This document shows positions 55,140-64,000 of a DNA stretch of 64,000 nucleotides, in pieces. The number at the start of each line of letters is the position of its first letter. Within the stretch, counting starts at the first letter, position 1. This DNA is from Poriferisphaera corsica (GTDB lineage Bacteria; Planctomycetota; Phycisphaerae; Phycisphaerales; Phycisphaeraceae), in NCBI RefSeq assembly GCF_007747445.1, contig NZ_CP036425.1:3394175-3458174 (forward strand). The letters run 5' to 3'. Below the pieces are notes generated by a model. That model made no database searches. It was given only the letters and a program-made list of their open reading frames with translations, and was not told the DNA's origin. A program made the translations under genes and the position numbers.

Positions 55140-56482
55140 TACAACCCCATGAGCCGTATGAACGCTTCACCACGCTCCTCATAATTCAAATACTGATCCC
55201 ACGACGCGCATCCCGGCGACAATAGGACAACATCACCATCTCTAACATGCGATTTGATCGCCAGCGCCGCTTGCTCCATCTCGCCCCAATCTTTCACTTC
55301 ACAACCTTCCGCAACACCATTCGCTCCGCTGACAATACGCTCTGCGACATCGCCAATCGCATAAACTTCCGAACACCAACGCGCAGCCTCTTGACCTAAA
55401 GCGCCATAATCATCGCCTTTGTCATACCCGCCGCACACCAAATGCACCCGCCCTTTTTCAAAACTTTTCATCCCCATCAGAGCGCCCCCAACCGTTGTAC
55501 ACTTTGAATCATTGTAAACCCGCGCAACCCCTGCCTTTGATTCTGCCTCCCCCTGCTCTTGCCTGCACGTCAACGTCCCGACATATTGCATCCGATGCGG
55601 CAACCCACCAAAACCCTCCACTCGCCGTCTAGCCTCATCACACCAAACCCCCAACTCCTCACATACCGTTTTCACAATCGCCCCATTCATCGCATGATGC
55701 TCCCCAGGCAACGCCATCACCAATCCTCCCCCATCTCCCACTTCAACACACCTAACCCCTGCCCTCATTTCAAAACCAGCATCGCCAACCCCTTTCCCCA
55801 TTACCACCACTCCACCCTCACAAACACCATCTAACAACACCCGTTTTGCATCACGATAAGCATCAACACAACCGTGCCAATCTAAATGGTTCTCACTAAA
55901 ATTTGTCACCACCGCAACACGCTGACCGCCCCACTCATGCTCTTTCCCTTGCATCCCCGCCAGCATAAAACTCGAAAGCTCTAGCACCACCCAATCATCT
56001 TCACCAATCTCATCCAAGCACCCAAGCAGCGATCCTCCAATATTTCCACCCACCCAAACACAATCACCTTTCGCCTGCATCGCCTCGCCCAACATCGCAC
56101 ACACGGTCGATTTCCCAGCCGTCCCAGTCACCCCGATCACACGATCATGTCGGGGCAGCGCCTCAAGTAAAATCTCAATCTCACTCGTTAGCTCCACACC
56201 ACCCGCCTCTGCAGCCCTTAGATAACGATTCCCCTCACGCTTGACTGCCGGATTCACAACAACCATATCCGCCTTTGTAAAATCGCTCACATTATGCTCG
56301 CCCAAACGATAGGCAATCTCCAACCCTTTCAAAGCCATTAAACTTTTTTGCAAATCTTCCTCTCGCCCCATATCCGTCACCATCACATCCGCACCCCGCT
56401 CAACCAGCCATCGGCTCACACCCACGCCACCACCAAATCGCCCCAAACCCATGACAAGTACTTTTTTCCCTGCATATTCCAT
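55139..56482 (-). CDS. murD: UDP-N-acetylmuramoylalanine-D-glutamate ligase
   Basis: 447 residues from MEYAGKKVLVMGLGRFG. It adds D-Glu to the peptidoglycan precursor in the cytoplasm. The ATP motif is GVTGTAGKSTV. Further family signatures are LELSSFML, TNFSENHLDWHG with its conserved His, and YNDSKCTTVGGALMGM, then LVCGGYDKG and LLSPGCASWDQYLNYEERG at the end. The frame extends to 56560 with an acidic unrelated stretch, so the ATG at 56482 is chosen. Its presence supports a peptidoglycan-containing wall. No other mur gene is adjacent. Confidence 0.94.
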   Translation of the reverse strand: MEYAGKKVLVMGLGRFGGGVGVSRWLVERGADVMVTDMGREEDLQKSLMALKGLEIAYRLGEHNVSDFTKADMVVVNPAVKREGNRYLRAAEAGGVELTSEIEILLEALPRHDRVIGVTGTAGKSTVCAMLGEAMQAKGDCVWVGGNIGGSLLGCLDEIGEDDWVVLELSSFMLAGMQGKEHEWGGQRVAVVTNFSENHLDWHGCVDAYRDAKRVLLDGVCEGGVVVMGKGVGDAGFEMRAGVRCVEVGDGGGLVMALPGEHHAMNGAIVKTVCEELGVWCDEARRRVEGFGGLPHRMQYVGTLTCRQEQGEAESKAGVARVYNDSKCTTVGGALMGMKSFEKGRVHLVCGGYDKGDDYGALGQEAARWCSEVYAIGDVAERIVSGANGVAEGCEVKDWGEMEQAALAIKSHVRDGDVVLLSPGCASWDQYLNYEERGEAFIRLMGL

Positions 56483-56540
56483 TACAACAGCATACCACTC
56501 ACCATCACCTTCTTCATCCCCATCCACCTCAACATGCGCA

Positions 56541-56575
56541 CAAAAAAAGTGGCGACTCAAGCCGCCACTTTTATC
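56541..56575 (-). terminator. Intrinsic terminator of the CvpA-like gene
   Basis: The stem AGTGGCG / CGCCACT is followed on the minus strand by seven T, 20 bases after the stop. It separates that gene from murD. Confidence 0.85.
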
Positions 56576-56596
56576 ATTCTCATTTTAAACAGTCAC

Positions 56597-58270
56597 TTAT
56601 TTACCTGATGCCGGTATCACAACATTCATATCCTGTGAAGATCCACCCACGATCAATTCCTTAATCGTACGGTCACGATTCACTTTAAAGTAAACATAAA
56701 GCTTATCGCCTTCTTCCATCTGATTCACCGGCAGCTCTTTCGCAGAACGAATTCGCTTCGCCGCGATCGTCACATGACTGCCTCTTTGCAGCACAAAACC
56801 AACTGCGGGCATCGTACTACCCTTATCATCCTTCACCCCAACCATACCCAATGCACTCGCTGACGCCATGGCCTGACCAAAGAATGAATTCGCTCGATCT
56901 GGTGTCATCTCGATTCGAATCATCGCCTGATGGCTTGGCACATAGAAGGTGTCAATCTTGGTTCGTGAACTAACTGAACCCTTCTGATCAACCTCTGCAT
57001 ACCCACTGGTAATCGCACTGCCCTGTACAGATAAGTTACGAGCAAAATTCTTACTCACAGATCTTGGCAACTTGTTCGTCACCTCAACCCAATTACCTGA
57101 CGCATTCGAACGAGTACCTTCACGGTCACCAACTTCGTTACTGCTCTCCTCTGCAGCGGCATCCGCAGCAGCCTTCGCATCCGCCTCAGACAACACGCCA
57201 ACCGCCTCAGCGACCACATCCACATCCTCTTCCCATGCGTTCTGTTTAGGCAATTCAAAACGCAGATTTCTAACCTGCATAAACTTCACCGCTTCATTCG
57301 TCGGCACAACAAACACCCAAGCAATCGTGTCCTCAGCATCTGAGCCCCATGCCTGGTCAGTACGACGTGCAAACTTCGTCATGATCCGCTGATCGCCCTG
57401 AGCTTTCGAAAACGCCTTCGGCCCATACAAGCCCTTCGACGTGATCAATCTCACCTGCGACGCAGACACGCGGAACGTATCGTCACCATCATAAGCACCA
57501 CCCGACCTCTCTTGTGTCCATTTCGTATCCACCACAACCAAACGATGACCCGTTGCATTCAACGATTCACCAATCGCCAACTCAACAGCCGTGCTCAGCC
57601 CGGTATTGTCTGCCGGACGTTCATAAACCTTACCAACTCGAACTTCCTGTGGCCTAGCAACCAATGACGCACGCTCATCAGCACTCTGACGATTGATAAC
57701 AATCATCTTCGGCAACTCTGGCCGTGCAGTCGACAAGTTCACACCACGATTAAGCGTCGGTGCAAACGAACCGCGTGACAAAAAGCTAAATACGTTATAC
57801 GCATATTCGTCTACCCCAACCCACAACTTCGCATCATCTTCGACAACCTTACCGCCACTCGTAGCCGTCCAAGCCTGGTATCCCAGCGTTGTATAGCCCG
57901 TTGGCAACAACCCCAAGCCCATGACCAAAATACCTGCAGTCAAAACGCCACTCACCAAACCACATGCTCCACCACCTATACCACTTATCATCTGCTGAAA
58001 CTGCATGTTTTTCTTGATCAGTTTATCCATCACCATTCGCAGCACGAGCAGCAGCACACCAAACGGCACCAGCAAGCCCACACTCATCGCAATCGCAGGC
58101 TTCCACGCCATCAGCAATCCCGACACCGGCTCCCACATCGCAAATGCCAGCGTTCCCGCCACAATCGTCACACTCAAGTGGATCAACGCTGAGAAAAATC
58201 CCTGCACAGCCCACATATAAACCATCCCGATGATAAAGATGATCAAAAGTATGTTCAATACAAGTAGCAT
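56597..58270 (-). CDS. CvpA-like membrane protein with large C-terminal domain
   Basis: 557 residues. The first 130 residues hold four membrane helices in the CvpA (colicin V production) pattern: ILLIIFIIGMVYMWAVQGFF, then FGVLLLVLRMVMDKLIK and ISGIGGGACGLVSGVLTAGI. The remaining 420 residues are soluble and beta-rich with an Ala/Glu-rich stretch (DAKAAADAAAEESSNE). CvpA proteins alone are about 160-190 residues, so the C-terminal part is an addition of unknown function. It lies downstream of the GspE-like gene on the same strand with 98 bases between. Confidence 0.75.
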   Translation of the reverse strand: MLLVLNILLIIFIIGMVYMWAVQGFFSALIHLSVTIVAGTLAFAMWEPVSGLLMAWKPAIAMSVGLLVPFGVLLLVLRMVMDKLIKKNMQFQQMISGIGGGACGLVSGVLTAGILVMGLGLLPTGYTTLGYQAWTATSGGKVVEDDAKLWVGVDEYAYNVFSFLSRGSFAPTLNRGVNLSTARPELPKMIVINRQSADERASLVARPQEVRVGKVYERPADNTGLSTAVELAIGESLNATGHRLVVVDTKWTQERSGGAYDGDDTFRVSASQVRLITSKGLYGPKAFSKAQGDQRIMTKFARRTDQAWGSDAEDTIAWVFVVPTNEAVKFMQVRNLRFELPKQNAWEEDVDVVAEAVGVLSEADAKAAADAAAEESSNEVGDREGTRSNASGNWVEVTNKLPRSVSKNFARNLSVQGSAITSGYAEVDQKGSVSSRTKIDTFYVPSHQAMIRIEMTPDRANSFFGQAMASASALGMVGVKDDKGSTMPAVGFVLQRGSHVTIAAKRIRSAKELPVNQMEEGDKLYVYFKVNRDRTIKELIVGGSSQDMNVVIPASGK

Positions 58271-58368
58271 AGTCTATTCACCAATTAGAGGTTCTTATGC
58301 CGCTCTCGTCTGAGCAGCCTCTTTGTTCAATTCACTCGTTTCACAAATCCTGTCAATCCTCAGATCGA

Positions 58369-60039
58369 TCAGCCACTCACTTTTGCCTTCGCTCGTGCCG
58401 CACGTTTCACGCCGCCACTCTTTTCAGACAACGCTCGCGTCACTTCCTTAATGTCTGTCACGCCTTCAACAACCTTCGCCAATGCCGCTTCTTGCAGATA
58501 CAGCATCTTCTGTTTACGCAAATGGCTCTTCAGCTTGTCCATCTCGCCCTTCGCGATATGGTGCCTCGCAACATCATCAATCGGCATCACTTCAAACACA
58601 GCAATCCGACCACGATAACCAATACCGTGACACATTGGACATGTCTGCGCTTTATCCTTGATCACAACCTGACCAGATGCTTTATACAATTTACCAACGC
58701 GATTCGATGGCAAATTCATCTTCTTAAGAACCGCCGGATCCGGCGTGTACGCCGTCCGACATGTTTCACACAACTTACGCATCAAACGCTGCGTCACCAC
58801 ACCACCAATCGCATCCGCCGCTTTACGCTTGTTGCCAACCTGATCAATCCAGCTATTCAGTGACGAGAACGTATCCGTCCCAGCCATGCCCAGATAGAAC
58901 CGAATATCTTCTGTCAGATCGACAATCTCGCCCAATGTTGATGCCGCAGGAATACGGTTGATCATCACAACATTCGGGTCACTACGCAGAATCGCACGCA
59001 GCTTGTGGTTGAATTCTTCAACCGTCATCTCTGCCGGAATCTCCGTATGTGACACACCTTCCATCTCGTAGATCTCTTGATCCTCCATCGTCACAACCAT
59101 CTGGATGTACGGATCGTGTATCTGAGTCAAGCTGTAAAGAGTCGTCGTCGATCCCATCTTCGGCGGCGTTGACACCACGATCACGCGACCTTCCTGGTCA
59201 ATCGCATCATGCAACTGCTTCGCCTGCGTGTCGATCAAGCCCAGTTCATCCAACGGCAACGTCGCCCGGCTATCGTCCAACGTCATCGTCAAACTCACAC
59301 CACGCGTCGAACCCATCGTCAGCAGCTGAACTTCATGCATGCCGCTATCTTCTAAACTAAACCGCAAAGTTCCCTGCTGTTTCTTACGACGTTCTTCAAC
59401 GTCCATGCCAGCAGCTTCCTTCACATAATCAATCAATTTCAACGCCACCTGTGGCTCAAGCGCCGGCTGCGGATACTTCACGCCGTCAATCCGCGCCACC
59501 ATCGCAGCTTTATTCGCATCAACCACCAAATCAACCTGCGTCGCACGACGTGGCACCGCAAAATCCAACACATTCTCAAGCGCCTCATGCGCCTCAAGCC
59601 TCGGATCACTACGGCTCGGCACTTCAATATGCCCCCCGTCCTTTTCAATTAGTGACAACGTCGCAGACTTCTGTGCCTTCGCATGCGCCCGCTCTTCAAA
59701 ATGCATCCGGATCGTATCCATCGACAACGACCACTTATCCTTCTCAGGCACCTTGGTGTTGCGGTAATACGCATAACCCATAACCCCGCCAGCCATCGGG
59801 CAAAGACCTAAAATAAAGCCCAAAATAAAGAACGGAATCAGCAGCATTAAGCCAAGACCAATCGCACCTGTCACTATCAAAAACAGGTTCGTCCAAGGCC
59901 GTGGCAAGTAATAAAACTCCGCGTCCTTATCCAAGCTTGATACGACCCACGCCCAGCAACCCAACGCCACTAAAAATAGCACCGGGTTCACCAAGCTCAT
60001 CAAAAAGACATTATCCGCTTGCAGTAATGTGTTGATCAT
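58369..60039 (-). CDS. GspE/PilB-family protein with degenerate ATPase motifs
   Basis: 556 residues. Three N-terminal membrane helices (residues about 15-92) are unlike normal soluble GspE. The fold continues through the N2 and ATPase domains. Where GspE has GPTGSGKTTTLY, this protein has TPPKMGSTTTLY (residues 291-302), losing the P-loop Lys. Where Walker B has VGEIRD, it has INRIPA (360-365). The His box LVLSTLHTN becomes TFSSLNSW. The Asp box TMED, the GTVVTQRL-like IGGVVTQRLMRKLC and the tetracysteine zinc site (CETC at 424-427, CPMC at 467-470) are kept. It is probably a non-hydrolysing membrane scaffold. pilT lies just upstream. Confidence 0.85.
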   Translation of the reverse strand: MINTLLQADNVFLMSLVNPVLFLVALGCWAWVVSSLDKDAEFYYLPRPWTNLFLIVTGAIGLGLMLLIPFFILGFILGLCPMAGGVMGYAYYRNTKVPEKDKWSLSMDTIRMHFEERAHAKAQKSATLSLIEKDGGHIEVPSRSDPRLEAHEALENVLDFAVPRRATQVDLVVDANKAAMVARIDGVKYPQPALEPQVALKLIDYVKEAAGMDVEERRKKQQGTLRFSLEDSGMHEVQLLTMGSTRGVSLTMTLDDSRATLPLDELGLIDTQAKQLHDAIDQEGRVIVVSTPPKMGSTTTLYSLTQIHDPYIQMVVTMEDQEIYEMEGVSHTEIPAEMTVEEFNHKLRAILRSDPNVVMINRIPAASTLGEIVDLTEDIRFYLGMAGTDTFSSLNSWIDQVGNKRKAADAIGGVVTQRLMRKLCETCRTAYTPDPAVLKKMNLPSNRVGKLYKASGQVVIKDKAQTCPMCHGIGYRGRIAVFEVMPIDDVARHHIAKGEMDKLKSHLRKQKMLYLQEAALAKVVEGVTDIKEVTRALSEKSGGVKRAARAKAKVSG

Positions 60040-60154
60040 CTGGTTTGTCTTCTTCTTTTACACAGTTAGTATTCGCCAGCCGTAGCTGCCTTCATCCCCT
60101 CACCACCAACAACACCCACATCACATCCCAGCCTATATTCCCACACCCCTTTTT

Positions 60155-61330
60155 TTATTTCGAGTTAATGCCACGCAAACGCATCTTCACCTCTTCCGGT
60201 GACGGTGCGACTTCCTGTGCCACACGTGGATGGATCTTTTCCATCTCAACAAGGTCAATCAAGCTGTCCGTAAACGTCTGCATACCCGCTTCACGGAACT
60301 CCTTCATCACCTGTGGCAACTCGTCTTCGCGGCCATCAATAATATACTTCCTCGTCGGCGGACTCTGCAGCAAAATCTCAACCGCCGGCACACGCTGCAC
60401 ATCTTCCAGCAACGTCGGCAACAGCTTCTGATAAATGAAGCCCTGCATCTGATAAGCCAACAAGTTTCGGATCGCCTCACGCTCTTCCTGTGGGAACAGG
60501 TCATAAATACGACCAAACGCTTGAGCTGCACTCGAAGCGTGAATCGTTCCAAACACCAAGTGACCCGTTTCAGCCGCACGTAACGCCGACTCAAACGTTT
60601 CTTTATCACGCATCTCACCGATCAGCACAACATCCGGATTCTCACGAACCAAAGCTCTCAGACCCGTATCAAAGTCCGGCAAGTCAATCCCAACTTCACG
60701 CTGGTTAACAATCGACTTCTTATCCGTAAACAAATACTCAATCGGGTCTTCGATCGTCAAGATGTGGCAAGAACGCTCTTTATTGATCTGATCCAACATC
60801 GCCGCAATCGTCGTACTCTTACCCGAACCCGTAACACCTGCAAGCAACACCAAACCTTGGTGCAACTTACACATATCACCAACTGATTCTGGCAAATGCA
60901 GCTCTTCGAAATTTAAAATCGTGTTATTCACGCGACGAGCAGCCAAACCGCTCAAGCCACGTGTTCTGAATATGTTGATTCGGAAACGGTGAACCTCAAA
61001 TTCACTCGTCTTCGGATTCTTAATATCAAAGTCAACACCAAGGTCAATCGAACCAGCATCAGCATAATGCTTCCATTGCTTCGCGCTCAAAGAAGCCTCA
61101 ACCTGTCGCTCAAAATCACCGATCGCGATTGGCGGAGAATCCAGATTCTTCAACGATCCTCTTAACCGCAGCTTGGGCACCTGCCCCGCGCGCATAATCA
61201 GGTCACTTGCTTCGAAGCGGACAGCCGCCTCAAAGAACTTAAAGAACTCTGTATCCGCCATCGAACGACGATCATCTACGTGATCCGCGCCCACCGCTTC
61301 TTCGGCATGCATGACTTCGCTCAAAAGCAT
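60155..61330 (-). CDS. pilT: Type IV pilus retraction ATPase PilT
   Basis: About 391 residues. The ATPase has intact motifs: Walker A GVTGSGKSTTIAAM, Asp box TIEDPIEYLF, Walker B VVLIGEMRD and His box TGHLVFGTIHASSA. The usual PilT motif AIRTQLA is AIRNLLA here. It drives pilus disassembly at the inner membrane. The N-terminus begins with about 24 variable residues before ADTEFFKFFEAAVRFEASDL. The start is uncertain: GTG 61333, ATG 61330, 61312 or 61261 are all open, and none has a well-spaced ribosome site. The degenerate GspE-like gene follows 115 bases downstream on the same strand. Confidence 0.9.
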   Translation of the reverse strand: MLLSEVMHAEEAVGADHVDDRRSMADTEFFKFFEAAVRFEASDLIMRAGQVPKLRLRGSLKNLDSPPIAIGDFERQVEASLSAKQWKHYADAGSIDLGVDFDIKNPKTSEFEVHRFRINIFRTRGLSGLAARRVNNTILNFEELHLPESVGDMCKLHQGLVLLAGVTGSGKSTTIAAMLDQINKERSCHILTIEDPIEYLFTDKKSIVNQREVGIDLPDFDTGLRALVRENPDVVLIGEMRDKETFESALRAAETGHLVFGTIHASSAAQAFGRIYDLFPQEEREAIRNLLAYQMQGFIYQKLLPTLLEDVQRVPAVEILLQSPPTRKYIIDGREDELPQVMKEFREAGMQTFTDSLIDLVEMEKIHPRVAQEVAPSPEEVKMRLRGINSK

Positions 61331-61333
61331 CAC

Positions 61334-61925
61334 CTCTCATCTACTTTGGTGTCTCATCAATTGTCAGGGCGATTGCAGCCCGATCGACTGACGCCGTCGG
61401 CTATACGCTGCGCTGTTTGCTCATCCCACTCCCCTAATGCCCCCTCATACGCAGTGGCCTGCGTTACGTTAGCTTACCATAACCTCCACTCATTGTTTAG
61501 CTTACTATTTAGAATCCCAACCTTTTTTTCTCTTCCTAACCCATATTTACACCCGATTTTCTCCGTCATCACACACCGAAGTTCATGATTTTAATGACTT
61601 AACAGCAATTTAACACTATTTTATCTTTTACCCTTGCCTTCCCGCCCATCAAACACCGCCAGCATTCCCGAAATCCCACCACACATCACCCATTCCCTCT
61701 ATCCACCCCACATTAAAATACCGCCACCTCACCACAACTAAAAAGCCTACAAAAATGCTCGATTTGCACCTAACGGTCTCGTAATCGCCTAATTAGCATG
61801 CTAAATTGACTAACGCAACAGCGATCTATCCAACTGCCACTGCCGCAAATTTCGATAAGGCAAGCAAGACGACCCTGTCGCTGTTAAACATAAATAATCA
61901 GTACCAATTCCATTCCGGAGGCAAA
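61334..61925. other. Divergent intergenic region
   Basis: About 590 bases between pilT and the large secreted protein. Short frames only, none convincing. CCGGAGG at about 61915 is the ribosome site of the plus-strand gene. No clear promoter or riboswitch was recognised. Confidence 0.4.
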
Positions 61926-64000
61926 ATGAATACCCATCCCAGCTATCGTACATCAACCCTTCTCGCAGCTTTTGCATCACTCACCCTCACAACCCCCTCA
62001 TTCGCCGGCTTCGATCAAATGCCCAACGGCCATCACGTCTTCTTCTACAACGACAACGGCTCAATGACCCTCAACCTCGACTCACCCGATGACCTACCCA
62101 CTATCGACATCCCTGTATACGCCAATTCAGCACCATTCGATATTGTCCTCCCAACCAACGCGACTTCTTGGATCAAATCCACCCATGCCACCACACTCAA
62201 CTTCGACGGCAAAATAAATACCCATGCAGGTAACGGAAACAGTGCCGACACCTGTAACGCCATCTCACTCGGCAACGCCAGCACCCACGCCACACATCAA
62301 CTCAATTTCTCTCATAACAGCTCACTCAAAGTCAACACGCAATCAAATAACAGCTACGCAATCCTTGGCATAAAAGACACGCTCGACTTCAACGACTTCC
62401 ACGGCCAAATCAGCCTGACAAACAGCCTCCCTAACAGCAACACCATACACAATGCTGCTATTGGTGGCCGGATCATCAAATTCAACACGATCAGTCAAGA
62501 TGCTTCAATAACAACTCAATCCATCAGTTCTCAACCCAGCACCTACTCCATCTTTGCCCAAGCAAATGCACAAACTGATGCCATCACCATCAACTCACTC
62601 GCTGGCACAATCAGCTCAACCTCAGTAAACACACAACAATTTGGCTACACACATGCTTTAGGCGCGGCGCAAGGCAATATCAAAATTCAATCCATCGAAG
62701 AAACTGGCAGCATTTCCGCATCTGGCTCGGGCGTCTCGACCTATACCATCCTCGCCTTCCACAACGATATCAACATCGACAACATTCACGGCCAAATAGC
62801 CGCCGAAAACACCAACCAAAGCCACCTCTCTAACACAACCGCAATTCACGCATCACGTGGCGGCATCAACATCGGCTCTATCTCACAAACAGCCGTCATT
62901 TCCGCCAATGCCAGCAACGCCATCCGCACCGCAGGCCTACGCACCGCAACCAGCTACACCAACGGCAGCATCAACATCAACAACAACTTCGCCGGCACAA
63001 TCAATGTCAACACCACACCAAACGATGGCAAAACCTCAATCGCATCTGCTATCGAATCTGTAAACAAGATCTACATCAACAAATTCGATTCCACCGGCTC
63101 CATCAACGTTGCAGGCAACAATCTCAATGCCTATGGCCTGCTTGCCGCTAATTCATTCGAATCCAATCAATTCGCCGGCACCATCAACACACTCGGACAA
63201 AACAACAGTATCGGCATCAAAGCCTCCCAGATTGACATGTTCAAAAACACCGGCACGATCGACGTTCAAGGCGATAACTTCGTCTGCGGAATCCTCGCCG
63301 ACACCGTTCAGCTCTGGGAAGTCTCCGGCATCATCTCCGCCACATCCACAAACCCCAATCTCCAAGCCGCCGCGATCTCAACCTCACAATGGGATTCCAA
63401 CACAAAAACATGGTCAAATGAAGACGATCTCAGCGATCTCGTCCACCTCCAAACCGGCGCCAACATCATCGGCGACATCCGCCTCGGCACACGCGGTCTA
63501 AACGACTACGGCCTCGATCAACTCATCCTCGAAGGCTCCGGCTCCTTCAACCATAACCTCTACGGCATAGACGAACTCCAAATCGAAAGCGATCCAAACA
63601 ATCCCGGCTCAATCCCTCGCTGGAATCTCGACCTCGCACTCACTCCCGACGCAGCTGATCAGCAACGCAACATTGTCAACATACTCTACATCGGCGGCAG
63701 CGCCTTCAGTGCCACCAACCTCACTGTCAACACACTCAAAATGAACACCTTCGGCGAACTCGCCATCGATCTCGACAACCTGTCCGCACTCACCATCAAA
63801 AACGCCGAACTTGATGGCATACTCACCCTCGATAACAAACCCACCGACTACCAGCTCGGCGACACCTTAACCGTCTTCACCGCCGACAGCATCACCGGCA
63901 AATTCGATCGTCACGATGCATGTCTCGACAGCAAACATTCTATCGCACTCGACTACACCTCAACCGAAATCATCGGCACCATCGCACTCAACGGCGACAC
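61926..64000 (+). CDS. Large secreted beta-helix-type repeat protein, 5' part
   Basis: The frame is open from ATG 61926, ten bases after GGAGG, to the window end; 691 codons are visible. A signal peptide (STLLAAFASLTLTTPSFAG) is followed by many irregular repeats of about 20-30 residues with the pattern (F/I)xGxIxVNxxxxNxxxI, for example DFNDFHGQISLTNSLPNS and NNFAGTINVNTTPNDGK. These are typical of parallel beta-helix passengers of autotransporter-like or PEP-CTERM adhesins. The composition is rich in Asn, Thr, Ser and Ile. The C-terminus, which would show a barrel or PEP-CTERM signal, lies outside. Confidence 0.8.
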   Translation, partial: MNTHPSYRTSTLLAAFASLTLTTPSFAGFDQMPNGHHVFFYNDNGSMTLNLDSPDDLPTIDIPVYANSAPFDIVLPTNATSWIKSTHATTLNFDGKINTHAGNGNSADTCNAISLGNASTHATHQLNFSHNSSLKVNTQSNNSYAILGIKDTLDFNDFHGQISLTNSLPNSNTIHNAAIGGRIIKFNTISQDASITTQSISSQPSTYSIFAQANAQTDAITINSLAGTISSTSVNTQQFGYTHALGAAQGNIKIQSIEETGSISASGSGVSTYTILAFHNDINIDNIHGQIAAENTNQSHLSNTTAIHASRGGINIGSISQTAVISANASNAIRTAGLRTATSYTNGSININNNFAGTINVNTTPNDGKTSIASAIESVNKIYINKFDSTGSINVAGNNLNAYGLLAANSFESNQFAGTINTLGQNNSIGIKASQIDMFKNTGTIDVQGDNFVCGILADTVQLWEVSGIISATSTNPNLQAAAISTSQWDSNTKTWSNEDDLSDLVHLQTGANIIGDIRLGTRGLNDYGLDQLILEGSGSFNHNLYGIDELQIESDPNNPGSIPRWNLDLALTPDAADQQRNIVNILYIGGSAFSATNLTVNTLKMNTFGELAIDLDNLSALTIKNAELDGILTLDNKPTDYQLGDTLTVFTADSITGKFDRHDACLDSKHSIALDYTSTEIIGTIALNGD

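Noticed and set aside
61800-61925. Riboswitch upstream of the large secreted protein
   Set aside because: The leader has small complementary stretches but no match to a riboswitch class that I can align.

Overview
The window reads as a chromosomal segment of a planctomycete, most likely of the class Phycisphaerae. The evidence is the set of proteins ending in PEP-CTERM sorting tails, a prepilin with the H-x9-DG signature, several small zinc-ribbon membrane proteins, GspE/PilT ATPases, and a Gram-negative style cell wall and outer membrane gene set. The taxonomic call is inferred from gene content; no rRNA is present.

Positions 1-16,700 are ordinary housekeeping and small-protein genes: dtd (partial), ftsY, bioB, plsY, gpmI, an ACT-domain protein, a nucleotide-sugar epimerase, a ClpP-like lipoprotein and a rhodanese. 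Two PEP-CTERM proteins and three zinc-ribbon membrane proteins lie among them. Many are separated by clear intrinsic terminators.

Positions 16,724-25,801 hold a 9-kb integrated element in the 3' end of tRNA-Ser(CGA). A 78-bp imperfect copy of the tRNA 3' end closes the right side. Inside are a tyrosine integrase, an iteron-like repeat cluster, a DUF3987 protein, a Toprim/zinc-ribbon primase-like protein, an AlpA-type HTH protein, an unknown HTH protein and a large membrane-anchored KAP P-loop NTPase. This resembles a phage satellite with a possible defence cargo. The integrase frame runs through the att core. At the other end of the element, in the same frame, lies a 67-residue tail. The circular form would therefore encode a 567-residue integrase, and integration exchanges that tail for 12 residues read from the antisense of the tRNA and its flank.

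Positions 25,800-27,850 hold a decayed orphan Rhs tip with a lipase-like C-terminal toxin domain, followed by a multiply frameshifted gene in the position of its immunity gene.

Positions 28,000-44,900 form an alpha-glucan locus. It has a MalK-type ATPase, a repeat-rich 2-kb spacer, a MalG permease, a solute-binding protein fused to a MalF-type permease, a GH13 neopullulanase-like enzyme and a LacI regulator with matching operators. It continues with a pseudopilin, a PEP-CTERM protein with two starch-binding-like modules, and a large secreted GH13 amylase with dockerin-like repeats. Together these would bind and cleave starch at the surface and import maltodextrins.

Positions 44,900-64,000 hold the 2-oxoglutarate dehydrogenase operon (sucA, sucB, lpdA), a TSUP transporter, an HtpX-like protease, a DUF4396 membrane protein, an outer-membrane beta-barrel protein and murD. 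These are followed by a CvpA-like protein, a GspE-family protein that has lost its ATPase motifs, pilT, and the 5' part of a large secreted repeat protein that runs off the end.
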